Made by a program: the position numbers and the translations under genes
Shown here: positions 10,391-22,872 of the stretch, one piece after another
How the letters are laid out: the number at the start of each line of letters is the position of its first letter
Position numbering within the stretch: position 1 is the first letter of the stretch
Notes under the pieces: generated by a model
What the model was told of the DNA's origin: nothing
The model's database searches: none
What the model saw: only the letters and a program-made list of their open reading frames with translations
Assembly (NCBI GenBank): GCA_963422465.1
Contig: OY730170.1
Coordinates: 124,001-188,000 of the forward strand
From: Lichina pygmaea
Lineage: Eukaryota > Ascomycota > Lichinomycetes > Lichinales > Lichinaceae
Length of the DNA: 64,000 nt
Reading direction: 5' to 3'

Positions 10391-13054
10391 TTGGTTATCA
10401 TCATGCCCAAGGACATGAAAAGAATCTCCATGTTGGCTATCTATCTCCAGACCAGCAGTTGGACAGTAAGTGCTTGTTTCTTCCTTGTATCCTAGATGGG
10501 AAATTCAAGTGCAATGCTCTCATCAACTCTGGCTGTTCAGTATTTGGCTCCATTGGTGCTTTCTTTGCACAATCTGTTCACTAAGAACCTCTCCCCTACC
10601 CACGCACATTGCAATTGTTTGATAGCAAGATGTCGCAAACCACACATCTTGCCAAGATAATCATGACCACAGCACATAGTGTGCACCAGGAGGAAGTCTC
10701 TCTCTTTGTGTCTCCTGGTCTTCACTATGATGTGATTCTGGGGATGCCATGGCTCCAGAAGCACAGGCCACACATTGATTGGACAAACACCTCAATCATG
10801 TTCAAGTCAGATCACTGCTGATCTGCATACCTCAAGTCAAACAATAGCTATCCAATCTCTTTGGATCTTGAAGCCAAGATGTCTGCTGGAAAGCCTCAGG
10901 ATCCCAAGCCTCTTTCTGCCACACCAATCCCCATCAATGCTGCCGTATTTTCTCTTCTTGCTGCCAAGCCAGATCACCAGGTGTTCAGTGTTTCTCTGAG
11001 AGACATTGAGCAGGTGTTGAAGCCAAAGAAGCATGTGGATCCTGCCACACTTCTCCCTGCTCAGTACCACAAGTTCCTGGAAATCTTCAGTAAGAATGAC
11101 GCTGACAAGCTTCCTCCTCTACGCCCACAAGTTGACCACAAGATCAAGATGGAACCAGGAACCCAGGCACCCTCTGGACCTCTGTACAGCATGAGCAGAG
11201 AAGAACTTGAAGTTCTCAAGAAGTACCTGACAGAGAACCTGAACAAGGGCTTCATTCAAGCATCTTCATCACCTGCTGCTGCACCAGTCCTCTTTGTCAA
11301 GAAGCCAGAAGGTGGATTATGTTTCTGTGTAGACTACAGAGCACTCAACACCATCACCATCAAGAACTGTTACCCCCTGCCACTGATCCGGGAGATGTTG
11401 GACCAGCTTTGCAAAGCTGTGTGGTACACCAAGCTTGACATTGTTGGTGCCTTCAACTGTATCTGGATGAAGGAAGGTGAAGAATAGAAGACTGTGTTCC
11501 ACACACACTCAGGCCTCTACAAATACCTTGTCATGCTCTTTGGTCTTGCCAATACTCCAAGCATGTTCCAGAACTACATCAATAATGTTTTGGGATCTGA
11601 CATCCTTGATGTCTTTGGCACTGCCTATGTGGATGACATCCTTGTCTACAGTCAGACACTCAAGGAACACCAGAAGCATGTCAAGCTTGTTCTCAGTCAA
11701 CTACAAGATGCAAGCCTGCAAGTTGACATCTCCAAGTGCGACTTTGAAGTGCATCAAGTCAAGTACCTTGGCTTCATCATTCAGTCTGCCACTGAAGACA
11801 GCCAACCCAGATCTGTGAGTATAGACCCAGCCAAGACTGACACCATCAAGGAGTGGAATCCTCCTGTCAGTCTCAAGGAAGTGCAGAGCTTTATTGCCTT
11901 TGCAAACTTCTACCGCTGGTTCATCAAAGACTTTGCCAAGCTTGCATCCCCACTCACAGCTCTGACCAAGAAGAATGTTGCCTTCAAGTGGGAAACCCCA
12001 GAGCAGTGCTTGTTTAAAAGCATCAAGAAGGTGTTCAGCACTGCACCCATCCTGCAGCACTTTGATCTGGAGAAGGAGTGTGTTGTTAAGACTGACACTT
12101 CTGACTACATCTCTGGTGCTGTCCTGTCACAGCCAGACCATGAAGGAGTTCTACACCCTGTTGCCTTCTTGTCACACCACCACCTGCTGGCAGAATGCAA
12201 CTACAAGATCTATGACAAAGAGTTGCTGGCAATTGTCTGTGCCTTTGAAGAATAGTGAGCAGAGCTTGAAGAATCTCCAGAACCTGTCAAGGTGATCTCT
12301 GATCATAAGAACTTGGAGTACTTCATGTTGTCAAAGTGCTTTTCCCACTGTCAAGCCTGTTGGAGCGAGTTCTTGTCACACTTCAATTTCAAGATCAGCT
12401 ACTGTCCAGGCAGTCAATGCAAGGCCGACACCCTCACTCAACATTCCCAAAACCTCCTGTCAGACAGTGATCTCTGTCAAGACTTCATGGAGCAAGTTGT
12501 CCTCAAGCTCAAGAATCTTGCACATTCAGAGGTTCAAGTCAAGCCTATCCAGATCCTGAGATGTTCAGAAGCTGCACCAGTTGACACTGAACCTGATGCT
12601 ACACCTCTTTCAGACATCATCCAAGCTGCCTATAACAACCTTGCTGAAGGTGATCCAGTGGCAACAGTGTCACAGATACTAAGAGATAGTGTCAGGCACA
12701 GTCAAGAAGTGTCTCTCTCAGACTACAGCTTGGAAAATAACTGTCTCTTCTACAAGAACTGACTCTGGATCTCTGAGAACAATAAGCTACACCTACACCT
12801 GTTCCAAGAAGCCCATGACCAAGCAATAGCTGGCCACACTGGGATTGCCAAGACCTACAATCTCCTGTCTTGTTGGTACTATTGGCCAAAGATGGTGAAC
12901 ATCATACAGCAGTACATCAGGAATTGTCATGTCTACTCTCAAGCAAAGCCTGCCCGTGATCACCAAGAAGAGTTGCTGTCTCTTCCCATACCTCAGCAAC
13001 ATTGGCAGGATCTGGCTATAGATTTCATTACTGACTTGCCCAAGTCAAGAGATG

Positions 13055-13598
13055 TGTTACGACCCAGGAGGAACACAGTCTTTATATACTCACAGAAAGC
13101 AGCAGACAGGATACTGGACGGAAGTACCAGACAGCGTGACACGGGAACCGGTCATGTGACTGGTGAGACAAACCAGGGGATGCTTGCTGCAGCATGCATA
13201 TGCACGAACAAGTGAGCAAAGTGAGCAGAGCTCACCCAGCTTGCCGCAGTGTGCATGAAAAGTGAGCAAAGTGAGCAGAGCTCACCCAGCTCACTGCAGC
13301 GTGCATGAAAAGTGAGCAAAGTGAGCAGAGCTCACTCTGCTCACAAACTGGGCACTATATAGTCTGGCGATAGTTCCCCTATGGAACAATCATCTTCAAC
13401 TCATGTTGTGATCCAGACAACTAGATCTACTTCAATATAATCCTTTTGTATGAAGCTGTTGATCAGGTGTCACCACCACCACATTCCACCAAACCCCTTC
13501 GCACTCCTTGACACTCCTCTCCTGCGAGAACCAACTCACCTTCCACCTCTCACCCTAATCCTATACTCGGATAGGACAGTACAGTACAGACCACAATA
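13055..13598 (+). repeat. 5' LTR of element D
   Basis: 544 bp. The U3 part holds tandem 50-bp units at 13211-13260 and 13261-13310 and a partial third from 13311, each with GTGAGC repeats facing GCTCAC. A TATA-like actatatag follows near 13354. The second half (from about 13352) is shared with element E's LTR. Confidence 0.92.
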
Positions 13599-13616
13599 CT
13601 TTGAAGACTCTCAAGG

Positions 13617-15100
13617 ATGAGTACCTCAGGAGCAACTAACCCCAACTTCCCAGATGGAAAGATTAGTGTCACCAAGCCAGACCTGTTCTACAGTGAAAGG
13701 AACAAGGTTGACGACTGGCTCATGCAACTCCAAGTCTACTTTCAATTCCAACCAGAGACAAAGCTGCCTAAGGACAAGTGGCCCCTCTTCACAACCACTT
13801 ACATGAGAGGTAATGCTTATCGATGGATCAAGCCCTACGTCAACAAACATCTCTCAGGAAACAGAGACCACAACAGTACAACAGAATGGATGACAAAATG
13901 GACATGATTCAAGGACAAGATCAAAAAGATCCTTGGACTATCTAACAAAGACAAAGTGGCTATACAAATGATCCAGCACATCAAACAACAACGCTCAGCT
14001 GCAGAGTACACCACGCAGTTCAAACAATACTCAGTACTGACTGACTGGGACAACAACACCCTGATGGTCATGTACTGACGTGGACTTAAGGAAAACGTGA
14101 AGGATGAAATCACCTTTGACAGACAAGCAGTCAACACACTGGATGAACTCATCGCACAAGCAATCAACATCGATGACAAGCTATTTGAGCAAGCGATAAA
14201 GAAACACCACAACAGAGGATACAGCCACCCCGCATGGCATGTGAGCAACCACTACAAGCCACCTAACAAGGCACCACCACATGACCTATATGGCTATGCA
14301 CCCATGGAACTAGATGCAGTCCACCACAAGGGAAGGTTCACGAAGGGAAGGAACAACAAAAAGAGGAAAGCACTGAAGTGCTATGCCTGTGGCAAGCTAG
14401 GCCACATGGTGAAAGACTGTCGTTCAAAGAACAAGGTGCACCGACAGCAACTTAATACACTTGACAGAGACTGGAATGTCATCAAGCCAGAGGACCCACC
14501 AGGAGAGGCTCAGCTATCCCTTGAACAATAGGACAACTACGATCAGACATTGGAAGTAGCCCACCAACTGGCAACATCAGGAGGCAAGGACCTACCAGAA
14601 CAGACAGGTCAGGACAAGGGACAGGAGCCCTTAACCACCTCTGATAGGGACTGAGACAAACCCACGTCTATCAAAGAAGAAATACCACAAGGAAGCTATA
14701 CTTACAGCATGGACCCACGAAATCTACGGCACAGTGAACTACAGTGGAGGTTTTGCACAAAGCACTACTGCACCTACCATGAACAACTACGAAGGTACAG
14801 AGGACATTCACCCTACCACACCACCTGCCACAAGCATTGGGTCAATTGCGAGAAGGATGTGTGTGAGATCCATCTTTGGGATAAACGCCAACACACCACA
14901 TTCCCCAGGCACACACATGATTGGCACAAACACCTCATGTTCCTACAGCAAGGCAACAACTACAACTGCTACATCAACAATTGGCAGTACTGCCTCAAGC
15001 CTGGATGTGACAAGCATCAGCAAGACAAATTCATGAACAGATTCCTCAGAACTGATGGGAATGGCTGGACCTATTGCCCAGTCAGTGGTAAGACACTTTG
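13617..15100 (+). pseudogene. gag region of element D with Cys/His-rich domain
   Basis: Gag starts MSTSGATNPNFPDGK and includes capsid-like sequence (WLMQLQVYFQFQPE). A CCHC knuckle CYACGKLGHMVKDC lies near 14378-14425. A second Cys/His-rich domain at about 14709-15090 has many paired residues (CTKHYCTYH, CHKHWVNCEKDVCEIH, CLKPGCDKH). That domain keeps its cysteines and histidines in A, D and E. Fossil. Confidence 0.88.
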
Positions 15101-15179
15101 ATCAGGAAAAGACTGAACTCCCTTGTCAAGGAGCAACATCAGGAGCTCAACAACATAACCCCTAGCAACACAAAGCACC

Positions 15180-18100
15180 TGCGATTGCCTGTGTCACTAC
15201 ACACCAACACGCCAGTACGGACATACGCACTTGTAGACTCTGGAGCCAGTGGAAACTACATCTCAAGACAACTTTATGATACTCTCGGCACTGGAAGGAG
15301 ACGCAAGCAGCAGCCCTATCAGCTCGTGATAGCAAATGGACAGACAGAGCTAGTCTGCCATAAGACGCAGCCAATGGAAATAGTTACCGGACACTATGCT
15401 GAAAGGATCCACCTTGATATTGTCGAGTTGGCCACTCAGAATATCTATTTGAGGATGCCTTGGCTAAAGAAGCACAACCCAGTTGTTAACTGGAAGACAG
15501 GGATACTCACATTTAGGAACTGCACTAATAACACAGCTCGGACCTGTTACCAGCCGCAGAAGGTGTGGACAGATGAGGGAAGGAGTCCTCAGTGGAACCT
15601 CACTGACAGAAAGGACAACTCTCAAAAGAAGAGGTCTGCCTTGACAGGCACACCCTGGAACCAGGTGGCCAAACAGTCAGAGATGAAGAGAGAGGAAGTT
15701 GTTAACCCTCTGAAGATCCCTGAAGAGTACTGACCTGGGTATGATAACCTTTTTCAGGAAGAGACAACAACAGCAGTGTTGCCTAAGCACCAACCTTGGG
15801 ATCATGAGATCAAGTTGCAACCAGGGACAGAGCCAGGATTTGGACCAATTTACCAGTTATCAGAGAAAGAGCTCCAAGTACTTCACGAGTACCTGGAGGA
15901 AAACCTGAAAAAAGGTTTTATTCAAGAATCTCAATCACCAGCAGGATACCCAATACTATTTGCACCAAAGAAAGACAGAAGTCTTCAACTTTGTGTGGAT
16001 TACAGGAAACTCAACAACATTACCATCAAGAACTGATATCCATTGCCAAATGTGAACGAATTGCGAGACAGGATCAGCCAAGCTACAATCTTTACCAAGC
16101 TGGACTTGAAAGGAGCATGCAACCTGATACACATGAAAGAAGAAGAAGAATGGAAGACAGCCTTCAGAACCTGATACAGACACTACAAGTATCTGGTTAT
16201 GCTATTCAGACTCACAAACACACCAGCAACATGTCAAGCATTGATCAACAACATTATCAGAGCACACCTGGACCAAACAGCTATCGCCTACCTGGACAAC
16301 ATTCTTGTCTACTCGAACACACAACAGGAACATACCAAACATGTGAAGGATGTTCTACAATGCCTACAACAGGCAGGGCTCAAGCTCAACCCAAAGAAAT
16401 GCGAGTTCAACAAACCGGAAGTTGAATTCCTTGGATATGTTATAGGGATTGAAGGGATCAAGATTGACCCTGGCAAAATCAAAGTGATTCAGCAATAGCC
16501 AACACTGATGATGTGGAGTACTGGTGGACGGAGAGACAACAAAAAGTATTCCAACAGCTCAAGGATGCTTGCGCCAAGGAACCAGTTCTCCTCAACTTCA
16601 AGACAGGCCAACCAACACAAATCAAGACAGACACTTCAGATCAGGCAGTGGGAGCATGTCTATGCCAACAGGCAGATGGCAAGTGGCACCCAGTTGCCTA
16701 CTACTCACAAAAAATGACACAAGCAGAACGAAACTATGATATCCACAATAAAGAGCTACTGGCAGTTGTCAACGCACTCAAACACTGGAGAGTGTACGCG
16801 GAAAGCAGTTCTGAACTCACTGTTCTCACAGACCACAAGAATCTGACAACATTCACGACAACCAAGAAGCTGAACAGACAGCAAGTCAGATGGGCTGAAC
16901 TCCTAGGGCAACACAAGTTCAAGATCTTGTACACCCCTGGACAAGACAACAGGAGAGCAGATGCACTAAGCTGACGAAAAAACCACATGGAAGATGATGA
17001 ACACCAAGGAACAATCTTACAGCAGGACTAGCAAGGAAACCTGGTGCCTCAACCACAGATCAACAAGCTCACGGCAGAAGACACTGAAGAACTAATAAGG
17101 AACTACCACAATAATCCAGCACATGGTCACCCAGGAATCTCCAAGACCACAGAACTTATCCAACAGGCAGGGAACAATGTCATTAACCTCCAACAACATG
17201 TCACAAACTACATCAGCAAGTGTCTACTATACCAGAAAAACAAACATGGAAGACACAAGCCATACAGAGAAGGACACCCAAACATGATACCGAGAGGCCT
17301 GTGGGAAGACATGTCAATAGACTTCATCACAAAGCTACCCAAGTCCAAAGACCCAGTCACAGGAATCACCTACGACTTGATTATGGTGATAGTGGACAGA
17401 TTCACAAAATATCTAATAGTGGTACTATTCAAGAAGACCCACACAGCAGAACAGTTGGGACACCTTTTACTGGACAGATTGGTCAGAGACCACAGAGTTC
17501 TGATCATGATTATTACAGACAGAGACAAACTCTTCACATCCAACTACTGGAAGACAATCAGTGCAGCCATGGGAACAAAACCCAAAATGTCTACAGCCTA
17601 TCACCCACAAACTGACAGCCAGACAGAGTGAGCAAACCAAGTCCTGGAGACTTACTTACAGCATTACATCAACCAGACCCACAGCAATTGGGTACAGTTA
17701 TTACCAGTGGCACAGCTGGCAATCAACCAGCACAGATCAGACTCAACAAAGGAATCACTATTTTTTGCCAATTTTGGACAACATGTGAACATCGGGATGC
17801 CAAGCAGAGCTTCACCAAACGTGGAGAAAGTACTCCAACATAACAAGCTCCTACAACAAACACACACGATGATGAGGCACTACCTTCAAGAGACCTCAGA
17901 AAGAATGCAATGTCAAATAGACAAGAAATCGAAAATAGCACCTCAGCTAAAGAAGGGGGATAAAGTCTACCTTCTTACAAGAATTTGGAAAACAAAGAAA
18001 CCAAAGACAAAGAAACTTGACAACATCAAGGTCAGACTATTTTTAGTCAAAGAAAAAACAGGACCAGTCAACATCAAGATACGACTACCAAGGGATGCCA

Positions 18101-18342
18101 GAGTCCATCCAAACTTTCATATATCAATGATTGAACCAGCTGACCAGAGCACACCCTTGCAGGAAACACTCCATTACCAACCTGAAGAAGAACAAGAGTT
18201 CAAGGTTGAACAGATCCTGGCTAGAAAAGGTCAGCAATACTTCGTCAAGTGGAAAGGATACCCAGACTCAGAAACTACCTGGGAACCACTCAAGAACCTC
18301 GCGAACTGCCAGCTTCTTCTGCGACAGTTTTGGCAGGAGTAG
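15180..18342 (+). pseudogene. pol region of element D
   Basis: Protease (YALVDSGASGNYISRQ, about 15215-15270), reverse transcriptase (about 15770-16500), RNase H (about 16510-16975), integrase zinc region (about 17075-17250) and core (about 17300-17640), then a chromodomain near the end (FKVEQIL...YFVKWKGYPDSETTWEPL, about 18195-18330). Broken. Confidence 0.92.
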
Positions 18343-18475
18343 GACTGAACAGCTCGGCCTGCAGAAGGGATGTGTCAATGACTGATCAAGTCAAATCCTC
18401 GCCATCTGACTCCATCTCTTTCACCAAGCACTGAAGCTTCTGCCTCGCACAGACCTTGGCGCCCTCCAACACCTT

Positions 18476-18712
18476 TCACTTCTGAGACAGACAAGCCTGC
18501 ACTGTGGCAAGTTGTTCAAAGAGTGTATCACGTGTTGCCTTGTCAGTGGCAACATCCTCACGGAGGTTGTCCCAGGACATGTTCAAAGATTCCCAGGACA
18601 CAGAGACACAAGACCTTCCGCGCCAAGTGCACACAGCACATTTCAACTTATCATCTTCTCCCGGCATCTGGAAGCACAGACGACCATGGAGAACACAAAA
18701 GTTGTAGGGCAT
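18476..18712 (-). CDS. antisense Cys-rich ORF remnant in element D
   Basis: Minus-strand ORF between pol and the 3' LTR, closely related to the one in element E. It keeps most of the C-x6-C-x11-C-x2-C-x6-C pattern (CVLHGRLC; CAVCTWRGRSC), followed by SWESLNMSWDNLRED and a helix of coiled-coil type. Degraded with the rest of the element. Confidence 0.6.
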   Translation of the reverse strand: MPYNFCVLHGRLCFQMPGEDDKLKCAVCTWRGRSCVSVSWESLNMSWDNLREDVATDKATRDTLFEQLATVQACLSQK

Positions 18713-18833
18713 ACGTGAAACAAAACCCTGATCGTGGATTTGAGCAGCCAGCTGAGTTCGGCTAACAGTCGCACGTGACTTTGGAGGTATGACCAGATTT
18801 CATCAAGATAATAAAAGATGGAGAGGAGGATAG

Positions 18834-19377
18834 TGTTACAACCCAGGAGGAACACAGTCTTTATATACTCACAGAAAGCAGCAGACAGGATACTGGACAG
18901 AAGTACCAGACAGCGTGACACGGGAACCGGTCACGTGACCAGTGAGACAAACCAGGGGGTGCTTGCCGCAGCATGCATATGCACAAACAAGTGAGCAAAG
19001 TGAGCAGAGCTCACCCAGCTTGCTGCAGCGTGCATGAAAAGTGAGCAAAGTGAGCAGAGCTCACCCAGCTCACTGCAGCGTGCATGAAAAGTGAGCAAAG
19101 TGAGCAGAGCTCACTCTGCTCACAAACTGGGCACTATATAGTCTAGTGATAGTTCCCCTATGGAACGATTGTCTTCAACTCATGTTGTGATCCAGACAAC
19201 TAGATCTACTTCAATACAATCCTTTTGTACAAAGCCGTTGATCAGGTGTCACCACCACCACATTCCACCAAACCCCTTCACACTTCTTGACACTCCTCTC
19301 CTGCGAGAACCAACCCACCTTCCACCTCTCGCCCTAATCCTATACTCGGATAGGACAGTACGGTACAGACCGCAACA
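18834..19377 (+). repeat. 3' LTR of element D
   Basis: 544 bp, TGTTACA...CGCAACA, with 50-bp units at 18990-19039, 19040-19089 and a partial third. Followed by the AGATG target duplicate. Confidence 0.93.
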
Positions 19378-20476
19378 AGATGCCTGCTTCCCTGGTGCCA
19401 AGCACATCTGGGTTATCACTGACTGTCTCACCAAAGAACACCACTTTGTGCTATGTGCTGAGATGACAACCTCGCATCTTGTCCGGATGTTCATCCAGTT
19501 TGTTGTCTGTACCCATGGCTTACCCAGGAGTATTGTCTCAGACAGAGGAGGTCAGTTTGTCAGCTTATTCTGGAAAGCACTCTGTGCCTATCTTGATGTC
19601 ATGCTACGACTATCCTCAGGACACTACCCAGAGACAGATAGTCAGACAGAACAAGAGAATCAGGAGCTTGAACGCTACCTGAGATCCTATGTCAACTATC
19701 TCCAAGATGACTGGGTCCAATAGCTTCCTCTGGCAGAGTTCACGCAGAACAACTCCCAGTCTGATTCCTCTGGCATGTCACTGTTCTTTGCCAACAAAGG
19801 GTTCCATCCACAGCTCAGCATCACACCCACAAGTGAAGCCTGCAACCAAGATGCTATGGAAATCTCTGGAGAAATGACGCAGATTCTGGAACAGTTGTAA
19901 GCTGAACTCCGACTATCCCAGGAAGCTCAAGCTTACACCACCAATTTGCATCAAGTCCTGTCACCATCCTATCAAACTGGAGATCTTGTTTGGCTGAATA
20001 CCAAGAACATCAGAACACACCACCTATGCAAAAAGCTTGACGACAAGTGGATTGGACTATTCAAGGTGTTGAAGACAGTCAGAAGCTGTGCCTGCTATCT
20101 GGAGCTTCTACACACTCTCAAGATCCACCCTGTCTTTCATGTTTCCCTTCTACGTCTGACACCTGCTAATCCTATCCCTGGCCAATCAAATGAACACTCT
20201 GGCCCTGTCATTGGTCAAGACACAGATGAAGAGTTCCAGGTTGAAGAAATCCTTGACTCCAAGCCAGCAACATCTTGACAGAAGTTTAAGTACCTGGTCA
20301 AATAGTCTGGATGGCCAATTGAAGATGCCACTGAAGAGCCTATTGAGCATCTTGACAATGCCAAAGACACTATCTACAACTTCCATGAGAAATACCCAAG
20401 GAAACCACAGCCACGGAACTACGCCCACAAGTGGCCTGAGACTCACAGGAGTTCACCATGTGAAGGAGGGGGGTAA

Positions 20477-20743
20477 TGTCACAGTTCTGGCCCAGTTGCA
20501 TATCTGGCACAAGTCACACACCTTGCCGGGAAGTTCCATCTGCACTGTTGCCTGCTTGCTCTGCTGTATCCCCTGCCTATAAGAACTTCTCCTGCTCCCC
20601 CAGCTTCTTCTCTTCTTCTTTTCTCTTTTCCTTCCTTGTCTTTCGTCTTGTACATCAATCCAAGTCTCAAGTCTCAAGCCAAGTCAGGTCAAGGTTACTG
20701 AATCAGTTAGGCTTGAGTTCTGCTCTGCTATTGCCTCATCACA
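20477..20743 (+). repeat. 3' LTR of element C2
   Basis: 267 bp, preceded by the purine-rich tract ggaggggggta and followed by the GAAGA target duplicate. Confidence 0.93.
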
Positions 20744-20882
20744 GAAGAGAAGAAGCTGGGGGAGCAGGAGAAGTTCTTATAGACAGGGGATACGGCAGAG
20801 CAAACAGGCAACAGTGCAGATGGAACTTCCCGGCAAGGTGCGTGACTTGTGCCAGATATGCAACTGGGCCAGAACTGTGACA

Positions 20883-22738
20883 GAAAAGAAGAGAAAACAG
20901 TAGAGGTGCTTGTCTCCAGGTGGAGGTTTTTCCAGAGTTCTTGAAGTGCAATAATGTCCACCTCTTGAAGAGCTGAGGTTGCTAGAAGTAGCTCTTAGAC
21001 TGATTGGCTTTTTTGCACATTATACTGGAGAAGTGTGAGCTTTAAGTGTTTCATGTAGACATCTTATCTTCAAAGATCTTGAAAGAGTTGGCTGATACTT
21101 TTTCTTTATTATTTGTTGATCTTACCCCAAGAATTTGAACTTCTGGACAGCTTCCCCTGATTCTCTCTGAGCTTCTGGTTGGCTTAGCTGTTTTGTGTTG
21201 TTTCCCCTCTGGGAGTGGCTGGGAGAAAGAGAAAGATGTAACTGGAGATTGAGGTACTGGTGTCAGAGATGTAGAGATTAGGATCTTATACTTCTCTGGG
21301 TATGAAATCCAAGCTTCCCTGGCTCTCTTGGCTACTTCCTGGTATACTGGGTATGTGCTAGCCCAGGCTGGGTGAGATCTCTGGCAATTGCAGTATTTTG
21401 GTTTGAGCAAGTTTTCAGGAATTGAGTATGCTCTTCTCTTATATTGTCCACCACATGCTCTACAGGCAGTTCTGTTCCTCCAGGCATAAGCTTGGTGGCT
21501 ATAGTCAAAGTACTTGAAACATTGTGCAATAACTGTGTTTGCCAGGAAGAGTTCCACTTCATGTAGTCTGTGTCCCAGCACTAGTCTATTCTCAATAAGA
21601 AGATTGGCCTGTTGGGGAGTAGAGAGATCCAGGTGGAGAGAGGTGACCTATTTCTTTTGAGCTATGGATTTCTTGGACTAATATATTCTCAGAATAGTGA
21701 TCTGTTTGCCAAGAGAAGAGTTGCTAGTCTGGATATTTTTGCAGGTGTCTTCCAGATTCTCTGGCTGAACATCTGCTGTTCTGACTCCATGAACCAGAAC
21801 TGGGAATCTCTTGGGCTGTACTGTTACCTTTATGTTGAAGATAGCTGCAGTCTAGAAAGAATCCTTTCCTAGAAAAAGCTTGGTTTCCTAGCTTTCTGTG
21901 TGAATAAGAATATCCTCTGATAGAAGTTTTCTCACTGCCCTAATCTGTTTGTTATAAGGGCTTGGGAGTCTGTCTTGGAGAGCTTGGAATAGCTGGACAT
22001 AGGTTCTGTTGGCCATGTCCGGAGTCTGGTGCCCAGGGTGTACCAGAACCTCTTTGAGAATTCTGGAGGCTAGTGGAATTTGAGCAGAGAAAGTTTTTGT
22101 AGCTGCCTGTACATAAGATAGTTTTGCCTCTTGTCTATCTAGATGTTTGTTGAGGTTTTCAAGCTCCTGGATAATCTTGTTGGTAATGCCAGAGGGTAGA
22201 GGTTGGACAGTGCTAGTCTGCAGCTCTGCAGAGAGTTTTTGCTTAAGGTTCTCCCAGCTTTTTCTGACTGGTTCTGGAACTGTTTGAGTTTTCAGCCAGG
22301 AGTTAAGAAGTTCCCAGTCTTTCTGTATAGTGCTTTCAGTGGTGGGAGGACTGGCTTGAGTGTTGGAGAGACTGGAAGCTGATATGGCTAGTGGTGCTCT
22401 GGGATTAGTTTCTAAAGAAATAGTTTTTTTAGTGCTATGGTGGAGCTTGCTTGGCACAGGTCAACTGTTTCCAGTCTGTGAAGTGGTGCCAGAGAGAGAG
22501 GAGTCACCTGGTTTCCCAGCAGTAATAATCTAGTCCTGGGACCAGACCCCAAGACTAGACTTTCCTGGGCAGCTTATTCCAACTAAGCTCTGGGTAAAGC
22601 TAGAAGTATTTGCCTAGACTAGAGACCAGACTCCCTATCTAGACTTTCCTTGAGTCAAGGACTCTGCTAGCTCCCGAGTCAGTCAGACTCTAACTATTCC
22701 TCTTATCCTGAGACTCTCTCTCTCTGGGTGTGGCTGGA
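20883..22738 (-). mobile_element. Tad-like LINE fragment, 5' half
   Basis: Minus-strand LINE sequence: the start of ORF2 (about 20883-21050, QELWKNLHLETSTSTVFSS) and then a decayed ORF1 from about 22457 down to 21051. ORF1 has zinc-knuckle sequence near 21420-21530 (CFKYFDYSHQ, CGGQ). The 5' UTR runs from 22458 to about 22738. ORF1 is split into two main open pieces (21888-22457 and 21051-21581) by stops and a frameshift. It is closer to the old copy at 54260-56490 than to the intact LINE. It meets plus-strand LINE sequence at about 22738. Confidence 0.88.
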
Positions 22739-22872
22739 TTGAACAGGATAATATGAAGCTCTACAAAAAGTTTCAGAAAGCTGAGGCAAGTCTACTACTC
22801 CAAGCCAGGACTAGAAGAATTAGTCTCGCAAGTTTTCTTTTCAGAGCTTGAGTCTCTGATTTCCCTATTTCT

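Larger units (their letters stand above)
13055..19377 (+). mobile_element. Gypsy chromovirus element D (fossil)
   Basis: A 6.3-kb element with 544-bp LTRs at both ends, gag, an added Cys/His-rich domain, pol with chromodomain, an antisense ORF, and a purine tract just before the 3' LTR. Target duplication AGATG at 13050-13054 and 19378-19382, inside the integrase of C2. The LTRs are equal in length and differ mainly by transitions. Same family as A (shared LTR) and close kin of E (shared coding region, different U3). Broken, roughly ten interruptions. Confidence 0.94.
10480..20420 (+). pseudogene. pol region of element C2, split by element D
   Basis: Protease region near 10500-10800, reverse transcriptase about 11050-11930 (FVKKPEGGLCFCVDYRALN; YVDDILVYS box near 11625), RNase H about 12060-12430, integrase zinc region about 12780-12960. 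Element D interrupts the integrase at 13054, and the core resumes at 19383 (WVITDCLTKEHHF; IVSDRGGQF) with the C-terminal part at about 19950-20160. A degenerate chromodomain follows (EEFQVEEILDSK, about 20228-20390). Broken. Confidence 0.9.
9106..20743 (+). mobile_element. Gypsy element C2 (fossil), hosting element D
   Basis: Complete in outline: 5' LTR, gag, pol, purine tract (ggaggggggta) and 3' LTR, about 5.3 kb once element D (13055-19377) is taken out. Target duplication GAAGA on both sides. It inserted into the LTR of C1, a minus-strand relative, so two copies of one family lie head to head. The pol ends with a weak chromodomain and then directly the purine tract and LTR: there is no room for an antisense ORF, unlike families A/D/E and B. 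Broken, with on the order of ten interruptions; RIP-like transitions dominate. Confidence 0.92.
8968..20882 (-). repeat. 5' LTR of element C1, split by element C2
   Basis: Pieces 8968-9105 and 20749-20882 form one family-C LTR of about 272 bp on the minus strand (family length 267). Its outer ends read TGTGACAAGG and ...CTGTGACA on the plus strand. C2 lies between, with the target sequence GAAGA at 9101-9105 and 20744-20748. The flank to the right is minus-strand LINE sequence. Confidence 0.9.
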
